Assembly (NCBI GenBank): GCA_003150755.1
Contig: QAMT01000004.1
Span: 248,001-312,000 of the forward strand
Origin: Phascolarctobacterium sp.
GTDB taxonomy: Bacteria; Bacillota; Negativicutes; Acidaminococcales; Acidaminococcaceae
Reading direction: 5' to 3'
DNA length: 64,000 nucleotides
In this document: positions 24,810 through 32,023 of the stretch, piece after piece
Layout: each line of letters begins with the position of its first letter
Position numbering within the stretch: the first letter of the stretch is position 1
The notes under the pieces: model-generated
The model's database searches: none
Told to the model about the DNA's origin: nothing
Seen by the model: the letters and a program-made list of their open reading frames with translations, nothing else
Made by a program: the position numbers and the translations under genes

Positions 24810-24862
24810 GTTGACTTTTAGATTACTCGATGCTAATATATAAGCGTAGTCTAAAAGACGAC
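24810..24862. promoter_or_regulatory. Operator/promoter of immunity switch 2
   Basis: Promoter TTGACT (24811-24816), 17 bases, TAATAT (24834-24839). Sites related to GTAGTCTAAAAGACTAC lie at 24810-24826 (inverted, 14/17, covering the -35) and 24846-24862 (16/17, covering the start). A third copy at 25088-25104 lies between the two downstream genes. Confidence 0.7.
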
Positions 24863-24877
24863 GAAGGGGGTGAAGAT

Positions 24878-25084
24878 ATGGTAAACAGCGAACTGTTGAA
24901 GCAGGAAATAAAAGACAGCGGGCTAAAAATCGCCAAAATAGCTGAAATCGTTGGTATGTCGCACAACGCTTTTTCCGGCAAAATGGGCAACGTGCGCCCG
25001 TTTACGATTCTGGAAGCAAAAGCTATCTGTAATACTTTGAACATTACTGACCCGGCGCGCATTGTTGCAATTTTTTTTGCTTAA
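24878..25084 (+). CDS. Small HTH regulator (Cro-like, copy 1)
   Basis: 68 residues from the ATG at 24878 (RBS AAGGGGGTG). IAEIVGMSHNAFSGKMGN is the recognition helix region and ITDPARIVAIFFA ends it. Clearly paralogous to the next gene, with the same start, the same P-F-x-V/I-x-E segment and the same ITDP..xxIFFA. Confidence 0.75.
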   Translation: MVNSELLKQEIKDSGLKIAKIAEIVGMSHNAFSGKMGNVRPFTILEAKAICNTLNITDPARIVAIFFA

Positions 25085-25087
25085 AAT

Positions 25088-25104
25088 GTGGGCTAAAAGA
25101 CTAC
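25088..25104. promoter_or_regulatory. Third operator of immunity switch 2
   Basis: Matches GTAGTCTAAAAGACTAC at 15 of 17 positions. It lies between the two Cro-like copies and could separate their expression. Confidence 0.55.
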
Positions 25105-25126
25105 ATAAGAAAGGGGGGGAAGAAAG

Positions 25127-25396
25127 ATGATAAACACAGAATTGCTTGATGCAAAAATTGAAGAAAGCGGATACAGACCGGCAAAAATTGCAGAATGGGC
25201 AGGCATTAACTACAAAAATTTGCGGCTGAAAATTACAAATAAACGCCCGTTTAAAGTGAATGAGGTTGAAAAATTATGCGAAATATTGCATATTACCGAC
25301 CCAGTAGAAGTAAGTAAAATCTTTTTTGCCAAGTTTGATGAAAAAGGCAAAAATAAAAACACCCGCTGCTCCGTGGAAAGAAAAGCGAGTGTTTAA
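25127..25396 (+). CDS. Small HTH regulator (Cro-like, copy 2)
   Basis: 89 residues, paralogous to the gene at 24878 with a longer charged tail. PAKIAEWAGINYKNLRLKI is its HTH. Very strong RBS (AAAGGGGGG). Tandem duplication with divergence suggests two operators or partners. Confidence 0.7.
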   Translation: MINTELLDAKIEESGYRPAKIAEWAGINYKNLRLKITNKRPFKVNEVEKLCEILHITDPVEVSKIFFAKFDEKGKNKNTRCSVERKASV

Positions 25397-25405
25397 GCAA
25401 AACAC

Positions 25406-25447
25406 ACCCGGAAAGGATGATAATTTATTATATCACTCTTTCCGGGT
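25406..25447. other. 10-bp stem before the antirepressor gene
   Basis: ACCCGGAAAG (25406-25415) pairs with CTTTCCGGGT (25438-25447). The loop holds the AT-rich ATAATTTATTATAT. With only AAAAG after it, it is not a standard terminator; it may control the antirepressor downstream. Confidence 0.5.
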
Positions 25448-25467
25448 AAAAGAAAGGGTGATTTTTT

Positions 25468-26193
25468 GTGTCCAATGAATTACAAATTTTCAAAAATGCC
25501 GATTTTGGGGAAATCAGAACGGTAGTAAAAAATAATGAAATTATGTTTGTTGCCGCCGATGTATGTAAAGCGCTTGATTTAACCAATTCAAGAAAAGCTG
25601 TAAGCAGACTTGACGATGATGAAAAGGGTGTAACTTTAAGTGACACCCCTGGCGGAAAGCAGAATTTAACAGTCGTCAACGAATACGGCTTATATAATCT
25701 TGTGCTTTCCAGCCGCAAGCCGGAAGCGAAAGCCTTTAAGCGCTGGATAACTCACGAAGTAATACCGGCAATCAGAAAAACAGGCACTTACAGCAAAGCA
25801 CTGCCACAGTGGAAGGAAAAGGAAATTGAAGCGCGCCTTAACAACAGCCGCGCCCGCATTGCTTCGGAGCTGCGCAAAATTGCTGAAAAAACTGATATTC
25901 CGGAATACAAGCATATCTGCCAGCAAAAAGCAGCGGAAGTATTATCCGGCGTACCGCTTTTACCGATGGAAGAAGCCAAAGAAGTGACATATTCGGCTAC
26001 GGATATAGGCAAAACGCTGGGAGTATCAGCAATGAAAATCGGGCAGATTGCCAATCAGTACAATTTAAAAACGCCGCAGTATGGCAAGTATTTTTATAGC
26101 AAATCGGAACATAGCTGCAAAGAGGTTGAAACTTTCCGCTATTATGAATGTGCTATAAGCAAATTTGCAGAAATTTTAGAAGGGCGGCAATAA
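25468..26193 (+). CDS. Bro-N family antirepressor
   Basis: 241 residues from a GTG. The Bro-N domain spans about 1-110 (IRTVVKNNEIMFVAADVCKAL, VVNEYGLYNLVLSSRKPEAKAFKRWITHEVIPAIRKTG). The C-terminal half has a second helical domain (YSATDIGKTLGVSAMKIGQIA) similar to antirepressor KilA-type modules. Sits inside the second switch and probably inactivates a repressor during induction. Confidence 0.88.
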   Translation: MSNELQIFKNADFGEIRTVVKNNEIMFVAADVCKALDLTNSRKAVSRLDDDEKGVTLSDTPGGKQNLTVVNEYGLYNLVLSSRKPEAKAFKRWITHEVIPAIRKTGTYSKALPQWKEKEIEARLNNSRARIASELRKIAEKTDIPEYKHICQQKAAEVLSGVPLLPMEEAKEVTYSATDIGKTLGVSAMKIGQIANQYNLKTPQYGKYFYSKSEHSCKEVETFRYYECAISKFAEILEGRQ

Positions 26194-26194
26194 A

Positions 26195-26617
26195 ATGGAT
26201 ACCGTAGGCGAAAGAATAAAAAAGCGCAGGCTGGAGCTGAACCTATCGCAAGACGAACTGGCGGGCGTGCTGGGCTTTAGGTCGCGCACATCCATATACA
26301 AAATAGAATCAGGCGGTCAGGATTTAAGGCTAAAGCACATAAAACAAATGGCCCGCGCATTAAAAACTACACCGGAATACCTGCTGGGCAATGACGAAAG
26401 GAAGGAAACAGCTATGGTGGCAGATGAATTTTGCCAAAGCCTTATAAATACATCTAAAGAAACGCTGGAAGGGATAGAAAAGCAGTTCGGCGGCCTGCTT
26501 GATGTAATATGCACGCAGGAAACAAACCCGGCTAAAATAGCACGCCTGGCGCTGCTTGCCGGTATTATGCTGGGCGCAAGGGCGGAACAACAAGCAGTTA
26601 GGCAGGCAAAAGCGTAA
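26195..26617 (+). CDS. XRE regulator
   Basis: 140 residues, starting 1 base after the antirepressor stop. HTH domain at 5-62 (LSQDELAGVLGFRSRTSIYKIES), close to the repressor at 24308. The C-terminal half is helical (GLLDVICTQETNPAKIARLALLAGIMLGARAEQ). Probably part of the same regulatory circuit. Confidence 0.8.
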   Translation: MDTVGERIKKRRLELNLSQDELAGVLGFRSRTSIYKIESGGQDLRLKHIKQMARALKTTPEYLLGNDERKETAMVADEFCQSLINTSKETLEGIEKQFGGLLDVICTQETNPAKIARLALLAGIMLGARAEQQAVRQAKA

Positions 26618-26633
26618 AAAGTAGAATTCACAA

Positions 26634-26666
26634 AAGCCCCGGAGAATAACGCCGGGGCTTAAAAAT
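26634..26666. terminator. Bidirectional terminator
   Basis: AAGCCCCGG (26634-26642) pairs with CCGGGGCTT (26652-26660). It sits between converging genes. Confidence 0.75.
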
Positions 26667-26669
26667 TTG

Positions 26670-27452
26670 CTATTTTAACTTAATTTTTAAATCATAGTAA
26701 AAATTGGTATCAAAATAATCAACTTGACCGTTGCTGTCGTCGTACCGGTAAGACAACACGATTGCCAGGGCTTTTTTGACGGTTTGCATAAATGACGGAG
26801 TAAAAAGGTTTGTGTAGCGTTCCAGCCATTTATCGCAGATGCCGTATTTTTGCGGCGCTTCGTATTCGTAGCGGGCCAAGGCTTCAAAAGCGCGCTTGCG
26901 TTCTTCACCTTCCAGAGCAAAGTATTCGTCGCAGCTTATGCGCCGGTCAAGTTCCGGAATCCAAAAATCGTAACGGTTCCGCCAAAGTTCCACTTCATCC
27001 AGGCTGACCAGATATTCGGCAAACGGTACAAAATCGGCGGCGCTAGCGGTCAGCGTTGCGGTAAGTGATTGACCGCCGCTGTAAGTAGAGCAGCGAACCG
27101 TGCCTTTAACGCCTGCCGCCTTAAAATCCGTTCTGATTGCTGCGGAAAGGTCAGCTCCGTACAGGTGTTTATGCGACTTGCTGCCATAAAAAGCGGTTGC
27201 GCCCAGGTAACCTTCTGTAAGGATTCCAGCCGGCGTTTCGGTGTTTTCGCTGGCGCTCTGGATTGCTTCGCGGATTACGTTTTCCGGGTGGAAACCATAC
27301 CAGCAGCGCTTTTTCGGGTTCCAGCGCATTTTCAGCGATTTCAGCGCGTCAATAATTTTCTGCGCCGGTTTTTCGCTGAAAGTAACTTCGAAACTTTGAT
27401 AATAAGGATTAGAAACGATTGCAAACGGTAAACGGGTAATTTCTGCCAACAT
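26670..27452 (-). CDS. LPD29-domain protein
   Basis: 260 residues. The N-terminal 60 residues (FEVTFSEKPAQKIIDALKSL, MRWNPKKRCWYGF) form a small module often seen in mobile-element proteins. The region KGTVRCSTYSGGQSLTATL matches large polyvalent protein-associated domain 29. Function unknown; the family is typical of phages and conjugative elements, where it may act early against host defence. Transcribed opposite to the phage late genes. Confidence 0.65.
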   Translation of the reverse strand: MLAEITRLPFAIVSNPYYQSFEVTFSEKPAQKIIDALKSLKMRWNPKKRCWYGFHPENVIREAIQSASENTETPAGILTEGYLGATAFYGSKSHKHLYGADLSAAIRTDFKAAGVKGTVRCSTYSGGQSLTATLTASAADFVPFAEYLVSLDEVELWRNRYDFWIPELDRRISCDEYFALEGEERKRAFEALARYEYEAPQKYGICDKWLERYTNLFTPSFMQTVKKALAIVLSYRYDDSNGQVDYFDTNFYYDLKIKLK

Positions 27453-27525
27453 TTTTAAAATCTCCTTTATTAAAAAACTTGCCTTTTCGGCTGGTTAAGT
27501 GCTATTATTTAATTACTGGCGGCGT

Positions 27526-27550
27526 TACAACCGCCGCCAGCCCGCTATTT
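27526..27550. other. 9-bp GC-rich hairpin in a 113-base gap
   Basis: CTGGCGGCG and CGCCGCCAG around a 7-base loop. No T tract on either side. Nothing else is visible in 27453-27565. Confidence 0.4.
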
Positions 27551-27565
27551 AAAGCGGTTCAAACA

Positions 27566-27673
27566 TTATTTTGCGGAAAAATTAAGTTTGCGGCTTAAAA
27601 TTTCCGGAGCTGGAAGCGCTTTCAGTGCTTCCAGCTTTTCCCATTTTATGGGGCTTTTTACAGCTTTTTTCAT
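27566..27673 (-). CDS. Mini-protein, 35 residues
   Basis: ATG at 27673 with AAGGAG 10 bases upstream. Lysine-rich helix (MKKAVKSPIKWEKLEALKAL). Lies in the leftward cluster between LPD29 and the 60-residue gene. Low certainty because of size. Confidence 0.4.
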   Translation of the reverse strand: MKKAVKSPIKWEKLEALKALPAPEILSRKLNFSAK

Positions 27674-27760
27674 TCTTTTTCATCTCCTTTCCGGCCTGCC
27701 ATCATCAGCGCCGGGCGGCCATTCCCGGCGGACGCCCTTCCGGGCGTTTCGGCTTGTAAC

Positions 27761-27943
27761 TTATTGGCAATCTTTCAAAAAGTCGATATATTCGGCAAGC
27801 TCTTTGTTTAAACGCTCCTGCAACAATTTGCATTTTTTATGTTCGTAGTTGCGGGCCCATTCGGTTGGTGCGGTTTCGAGCAATCCAATTTCAACTTTCA
27901 GCGCTTCCACAAGTTCGTTGATACTGTCGTTATATCTTGTCAT
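27761..27943 (-). CDS. Hypothetical small coiled-coil protein
   Basis: 60 residues with a strong RBS (AAAGGAG), driven by a perfect consensus promoter at 27978-28006. Helical throughout (INELVEALKVEIGLLE, LLQERLNKELAEYIDFL). First gene of the leftward cluster leading to LPD29. Confidence 0.6.
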   Translation of the reverse strand: MTRYNDSINELVEALKVEIGLLETAPTEWARNYEHKKCKLLQERLNKELAEYIDFLKDCQ

Positions 27944-27977
27944 TTTTAACAGCTCCTTTATATCTTTCTTTGATTAT

Positions 27978-28076
27978 ATTATAAACAATTTTGTTAATAA
28001 TGTCAATAGAAAAATCAACAAAAACAGCAAAAATCAAAATAATTTTATTGACAGTTTTAACAATTTTGTTTATACT
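27978..28076. promoter_or_regulatory. Divergent promoters with a shared operator (switch 3)
   Basis: Leftward promoter: TTGACA (complement of 28001-28006), 17 bases, TATAAT (complement of 27978-27983), a perfect consensus. Rightward: TTGACA (28048-28053), 17 bases, TATACT (28071-28076). The same 12-mer AACAATTTTGTT, a near-perfect palindrome, lies in the spacer of each (27984-27995 and 28059-28070). One regulator, probably the HTH gene at 28097, would control both directions. Confidence 0.75.
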
Positions 28077-28096
28077 GTAACCAAGGGGGCGAGATT

Positions 28097-28336
28097 ATGG
28101 AATTAGACGCAAAAATTAAGTCTGTTATAACTTCGGCAGGATTAAGCGGGCGGCAGCTTGCGCCGTTGTTTAATTCAAGCCCGGAAGTGGCGGCCACGAA
28201 AATAAGCCGCGGCGTCAAAAAAATTGACGAACTAATAAAAATATGCGATTTCTGCGGAGCGGAAATAATAATCAAAACTAAAAACGGCATGACTATTCCG
28301 CTGACTATCAACGATATAAAAAAGGGGGACGCATAA
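28097..28336 (+). CDS. Small HTH regulator of the DUF4160/DUF2442 operon
   Basis: 79 residues. LSGRQLAPLFNSSPEVAATKISRGVKKIDELIKICDFCG has the spacing of an XRE-like HTH. RBS AAGGGGGCG. First gene of a three-gene operon; the next starts 1 base after its stop. Likely binder of AACAATTTTGTT. Confidence 0.6.
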   Translation: MELDAKIKSVITSAGLSGRQLAPLFNSSPEVAATKISRGVKKIDELIKICDFCGAEIIIKTKNGMTIPLTINDIKKGDA

Positions 28337-28597
28337 ATGCCTGAAATTTGCTTGTTTTACGGGATAAAAATTACTATGAACTGGTCAGAGCATAACCCGC
28401 CGCATTTTCACGTTGAATATGCTGGACATGAGGCGTCAGTGTCTATTTTAGAGGGCGTTATTATGCGCGGGGCTATACCGAACAGACAGCTTAAAATGGT
28501 GCTGGCGTGGGCTGAAATTCATCGCGACGAGCTTATGCAGAACTGGGAGCTTGCCAAGCAGCACAAGCCGCTGAACCGTATAAACCCGCTTATTTGA
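28337..28597 (+). CDS. DUF4160 protein (phage copy)
   Basis: 86 residues. MPEICLFYGIKITMNW, HNPPHFHVEYAGHEASVSI and RQLKMVLAWAEIHRDELMQNWELA define DUF4160, often encoded next to DUF2442 and proposed as part of a toxin-antitoxin-like pair. About 45 percent identical by eye to the host DUF4160 at 54363. RBS AAAAAAGGGGG within the upstream gene. Confidence 0.85.
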   Translation: MPEICLFYGIKITMNWSEHNPPHFHVEYAGHEASVSILEGVIMRGAIPNRQLKMVLAWAEIHRDELMQNWELAKQHKPLNRINPLI

Positions 28598-28614
28598 TTG
28601 CAGGGGGTGTAAAT

Positions 28615-28938
28615 ATGAAACAGGATTTAGACAGACGTTATTTTATGCCGTCAGCGTTGCAGGTTGTGCCGGATGATAATTTTGGCGTATATGTTTATTG
28701 TAATGACGGTACAGTGCGTTATTATAATGCTAAACACTTATTAAAGCCGGGAACCGTTTTTGAGCCGCTGATGGATTTAAAAGAGTTTAAAAACCGGCTG
28801 ACAGTTATAAATAACACGATAGCCTGGGACATGACCGGCGACCGTGACGAAAGCAAATGCGTAGACCTTGACCCGTGTATGCTTTTAGAATTGCCAATAG
28901 TTAGCGACCCATTAGAGATAAAAGAGAAAACAGCATAA
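28615..28938 (+). CDS. DUF2442 protein (phage copy)
   Basis: 107 residues from the ATG at 28615 (RBS AGGGGGTG). Family features are VVPDDNFGVYVYCNDGTVRYYN, GTVFEPLMDLKEF and TIAWDMTGD. Follows DUF4160 as in the host copy outside the prophage. Role unknown; possibly a decoy or antidote for the host pair. Confidence 0.8.
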   Translation: MKQDLDRRYFMPSALQVVPDDNFGVYVYCNDGTVRYYNAKHLLKPGTVFEPLMDLKEFKNRLTVINNTIAWDMTGDRDESKCVDLDPCMLLELPIVSDPLEIKEKTA

Positions 28939-28997
28939 GCCGCTGCTAAATAGCAGTACAACAGCATAAAGCGCTGCCATAAAGCAGCATCACAACC

Positions 28998-29025
28998 AAG
29001 CCCAGCAAATGCCTGGGCTTTTTTA
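28998..29025 (+). terminator. Terminator after the DUF2442 gene
   Basis: AAGCCCAG (28998-29005) pairs with CTGGGCTT (29013-29020), followed by TTTTATT. Confidence 0.8.
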
Positions 29026-29327
29026 TTGCCCTTCTGGCCTGATGGCTGGCGGGGCTTTATTTATTGGCGGGTCAATAGTGTTCCCATAAAATTGGTACAA
29101 TGTTGATACTTTTGCGGGGTTAAGTATCTACCATAGGCAAAGGCTATTGCTGTACAATAATAGCAGGAGGGCGGCAAAGTATGGAGCTACACCATAGTTA
29201 AAACGCCGCGCGGGTCCTTCTGACGGGGGTGTCGGTATCAATGGTCGGGCACCCCGCGTCAAGTCTTGTATCAAAATTTTTGAAATTGCCCTCTGAATTT
29301 ACAGCCCCATATTTGGATTGAGAGCCT
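29026..29327. other. Gene-free region before the terminase, possible cos site
   Basis: About 300 bases without a gene. It holds a hairpin GCTATT..AATAGC (29140-29163), the GC-rich AACGCCGCGCGGGTCC (29202-29217) and GGGGTG..CACCCC. Lambda-type terminases (Nu1+A) cut at cos just upstream of nu1, so cos would be expected here; the GC-rich stretch is the best candidate. No sequence proof. Confidence 0.35.
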
Positions 29328-29999
29328 ATGAAAAACGAAACACAAGCAAATGCATTAAACGAAAATAAAAAACGCCCACAAGCAAAGCCAAAAGCTGATA
29401 GCCCTGTTTTAAAAGATGTGCAGACGGCAAAACCGAAGGAACGCCCAAAAAATAATAAGCGCATCGAGGAAACCGAGGACGGCAGAATAATTGTCAGCAC
29501 GTCAACGCTTGCCGACATCATGCATGTATCGACAAATACTGTTGGTACTTGGGAGCGGCAGGGCTGCCCAAAAGAAAAGCGCGGTTGGTATGACATTAAA
29601 GCCGTTATCGGGTGGCGTGGGCGTGAGATTGGCGTACAAGGCGGTCCTAATACGCTGGCGCAAAAGCTTACGGCTGATACAAGGCTAAAAGAAGCCAAAG
29701 CGCAAATGGCTGAATTGGAATTAAAGCAAAAAAGCGGCGAGCTTATACCGCTTCCGCTTGTTGAGCAAGTAATAGATGAGAAGTTCGCTTCGCTGCGCAT
29801 ATCAATGTTAAGTATTGGCGACCTGATTATGGCAGAAATGTACAGCCAGTACCCGGAACTGGCGCAGCAGGCAAGGAGAGTAATTGATGGGCACATCAGA
29901 AAAGCACTTGAAACAATCGCAGACACCGGCGAGTTTAGATATTACGCCGGAAGACCAGCTGCTAAAAAGCCAGTTGGACGCCCTCGAAAAACTCGTTAA
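29328..29999 (+). CDS. Terminase small subunit (Nu1-like)
   Basis: 223 residues. A Lys-rich N-terminus leads to a MerR/Nu1-type winged HTH (STLADIMHVSTNTVGTWERQGCPKEKRGWYDIKAVIGW), then a coiled coil for oligomerisation. It binds cos DNA and recruits the large subunit. Overlaps terL by 113 bases. No strong RBS; a start at 29328 fits the family. Confidence 0.85.
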   Translation: MKNETQANALNENKKRPQAKPKADSPVLKDVQTAKPKERPKNNKRIEETEDGRIIVSTSTLADIMHVSTNTVGTWERQGCPKEKRGWYDIKAVIGWRGREIGVQGGPNTLAQKLTADTRLKEAKAQMAELELKQKSGELIPLPLVEQVIDEKFASLRISMLSIGDLIMAEMYSQYPELAQQARRVIDGHIRKALETIADTGEFRYYAGRPAAKKPVGRPRKTR

Positions 30000-31764
30000 G
30001 CGCGCCTGTAAGATATTTAATCCCCCGGAGCGCATAAAAGTAAGCGAATGGGCGGATAAATACCGCTACATGTCAAGCGAGGAAACAAGCAGACCGGGAC
30101 CGTGGCGCACGTCGATTGTGCCGTACCTGGCGAAAATTATGGACTGCCTGAACGATGATGACATTGAAAAGGTTATTTTTTTGAAGCCGACGCAGATAGG
30201 CGGAACGGAAGCAGGCATTAACATTGTTGGTTATATTATTGACCAGCAGCCGAGCCGCATTTTGTACGTGCTGCCGGACGAAGACACTATGAGGGATTTT
30301 TCGTCGCAGCGATTGCAAAAGGTTTTGCGCACTAATGAGTGTTTTAAAGATAAGTACCGCGAGGATAGCAAGGATTTAATGCTTAGCTTTAATGGCGGCT
30401 TTTGTAAGTTCGGTAACGCGGCCAGTGCCACAAAACTGGCAAGCTGGTCCGTGCCGGTTATCATCCTGGACGAAATCGATAAGTACCCGAAGCAGGCCAG
30501 CAAGGAAGCGTCCCCGCTGAAACTGGCGGAAGAACGTACTAAAAACTGGCCGGGCAAACGCAAAATGTTCTTTTGGTCAACCCCGACATTGAAAACCGGC
30601 AATATTTGGCAGCTTTGGGAAAATGCGGATATGCGTTTTGAATACCAGGTGCCTTGCCCGTTTTGTGGGCACTATCAGGCTTTGGAATGGAAGCAGGTGC
30701 GGTTTAACGCTGATGAGGATGTAACCGCAATACAGTACAACACGCATTATGAGTGCTGCTCATGCGGCGGTCACATTACCGACCAGTACAAGCCGGAGAT
30801 GATGGAAAAAGGGCGCTGGGTAGCGCTAAATGAGATTAAAGGCAAGCCTAAAAGCGTGGCTTTTAAGTTGAACAGCCTTTACAGCCCTTGGGTAACCTTT
30901 GGGCAGATGGCAGCGGAGTTTATGCGCAGCAAAGATGACCCGCTTTTACTTATGAACTTTGTAAACTCCTGGCTCGGCGAACCGTGGGAGAGCAAAAGCG
31001 CCGTTATGGAAGCGGATTTGCTGTTGCAGCATAAGACGGACGTGCCGATGGGCGTAGTGCCTGACTGGGCGCAGCTGTTAACCGGCGGCGTGGACGTGCA
31101 GATGGGCTATTTTTACTGGAAAATTGATGCCTGGGGGCCCGGCGTAACCTGCCAAACTATTGCTTACGGCAGGGCGCTGACGCTTGATGAAATAGAAAAG
31201 ATTATGGATACATGGTATCCGGACAAAAACGGCAAGCCTAAATTGCAAGTTTGGGTATATGGCATTGATACCGGCTATCGGACAGAAGAAATTTACGATT
31301 ACTGCGAGCGGCATCCGCGCGTGGCGATACCGGTAAAAGGTTCTTCAACTCCGATAGTGCAGCGCGCAAGGCCGTCGAATATCGAGCGCAAGGATAAGTT
31401 AAACAAGGTGCCGCTGCAATTATGGATTGTAAACACCGACACCTATAAAAACGAAATTGCCATGCGCATGGAAATTCCGATGGGCAAAGGCAGTTGGATG
31501 TTGAATGCTGACTGCGACCGCGAATTTGCGGAGCAAATAACATCGGAACACCGTGTTATTCAAACCAAAGGCGGCAGGGCGGTTGAAACCTGGGAGAAAA
31601 AGACCAGTGCAAAGCAAAACCACTGGCTGGACTGCTCCGTGTACAGCTTTGCCGTGGCAGACCTTGTGCACATGCGGCAATTACAGGAAGATGAGCCGCA
31701 GGCGCAGGAGCAGGCAGAAGAATTTGACGGCATGGCACTGCCGGAACCTGGCTTTAGCTTATAA
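29887..31764 (+). CDS. Terminase large subunit (GpA family)
   Basis: 625 residues from the ATG at 29887 (RBS AAGGAGAG). ATPase domain: KPTQIGGTEAGIN (Walker A-like), VIILDEIDKYP (Walker B) and FFWSTPT (motif III). A zinc-like CPFCGHY ... CCSCGG lies near 245-280. Nuclease domain: GVDVQMGYFYWKIDAWG, VWVYGIDTGY, then the HWLDCSVYSFAVAD end typical of GpA. Packages phage DNA in concert with Nu1. Confidence 0.95.
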   Translation: MGTSEKHLKQSQTPASLDITPEDQLLKSQLDALEKLVKRACKIFNPPERIKVSEWADKYRYMSSEETSRPGPWRTSIVPYLAKIMDCLNDDDIEKVIFLKPTQIGGTEAGINIVGYIIDQQPSRILYVLPDEDTMRDFSSQRLQKVLRTNECFKDKYREDSKDLMLSFNGGFCKFGNAASATKLASWSVPVIILDEIDKYPKQASKEASPLKLAEERTKNWPGKRKMFFWSTPTLKTGNIWQLWENADMRFEYQVPCPFCGHYQALEWKQVRFNADEDVTAIQYNTHYECCSCGGHITDQYKPEMMEKGRWVALNEIKGKPKSVAFKLNSLYSPWVTFGQMAAEFMRSKDDPLLLMNFVNSWLGEPWESKSAVMEADLLLQHKTDVPMGVVPDWAQLLTGGVDVQMGYFYWKIDAWGPGVTCQTIAYGRALTLDEIEKIMDTWYPDKNGKPKLQVWVYGIDTGYRTEEIYDYCERHPRVAIPVKGSSTPIVQRARPSNIERKDKLNKVPLQLWIVNTDTYKNEIAMRMEIPMGKGSWMLNADCDREFAEQITSEHRVIQTKGGRAVETWEKKTSAKQNHWLDCSVYSFAVADLVHMRQLQEDEPQAQEQAEEFDGMALPEPGFSL

Positions 31765-31783
31765 GAAAGGGGAGTTTGGGAAA

Positions 31784-32020
31784 TTGGCGAGTTTGGAAGA
31801 ACTGAAACAGCAACTGCAAGAAACCAACGAGGCAATAAGCGCTATTAAGCAAGGCGGGCAGGAAGTGCAGACCCGCAACGGGCGCTATAAAATGGCTGAT
31901 TTAGGCATTTTAAGGGCGGAAAAAGCCGACCTGGAACGCCAGATTTCAGCAGCCGAAAGCGCTGGAAGCGCGGCGGGCAACACTTTTGGGACGCCGATGT
32001 TTTATTGCGGCAGGGGGTAA
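31784..32020 (+). CDS. gpW-like head-tail joining protein
   Basis: 78 residues starting at the TTG at 31784 (RBS AAGGGGAG). LEELKQQLQETNEAIS, QEVQTRNGRYKMADLGILRAEKADLERQI matches the two-helix plus hairpin layout of lambda gpW. Position between A and B is as in lambda. Confidence 0.75.
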   Translation: MASLEELKQQLQETNEAISAIKQGGQEVQTRNGRYKMADLGILRAEKADLERQISAAESAGSAAGNTFGTPMFYCGRG

Positions 32021-32023
32021 ACA

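Noticed and set aside
31553..31783. N-terminal 77 codons of the long frame leading to gpW
   Set aside because: They overlap terL in another frame and lack a start signal; the TTG at 31784 with AAGGGGAG gives a normal gpW-size protein.
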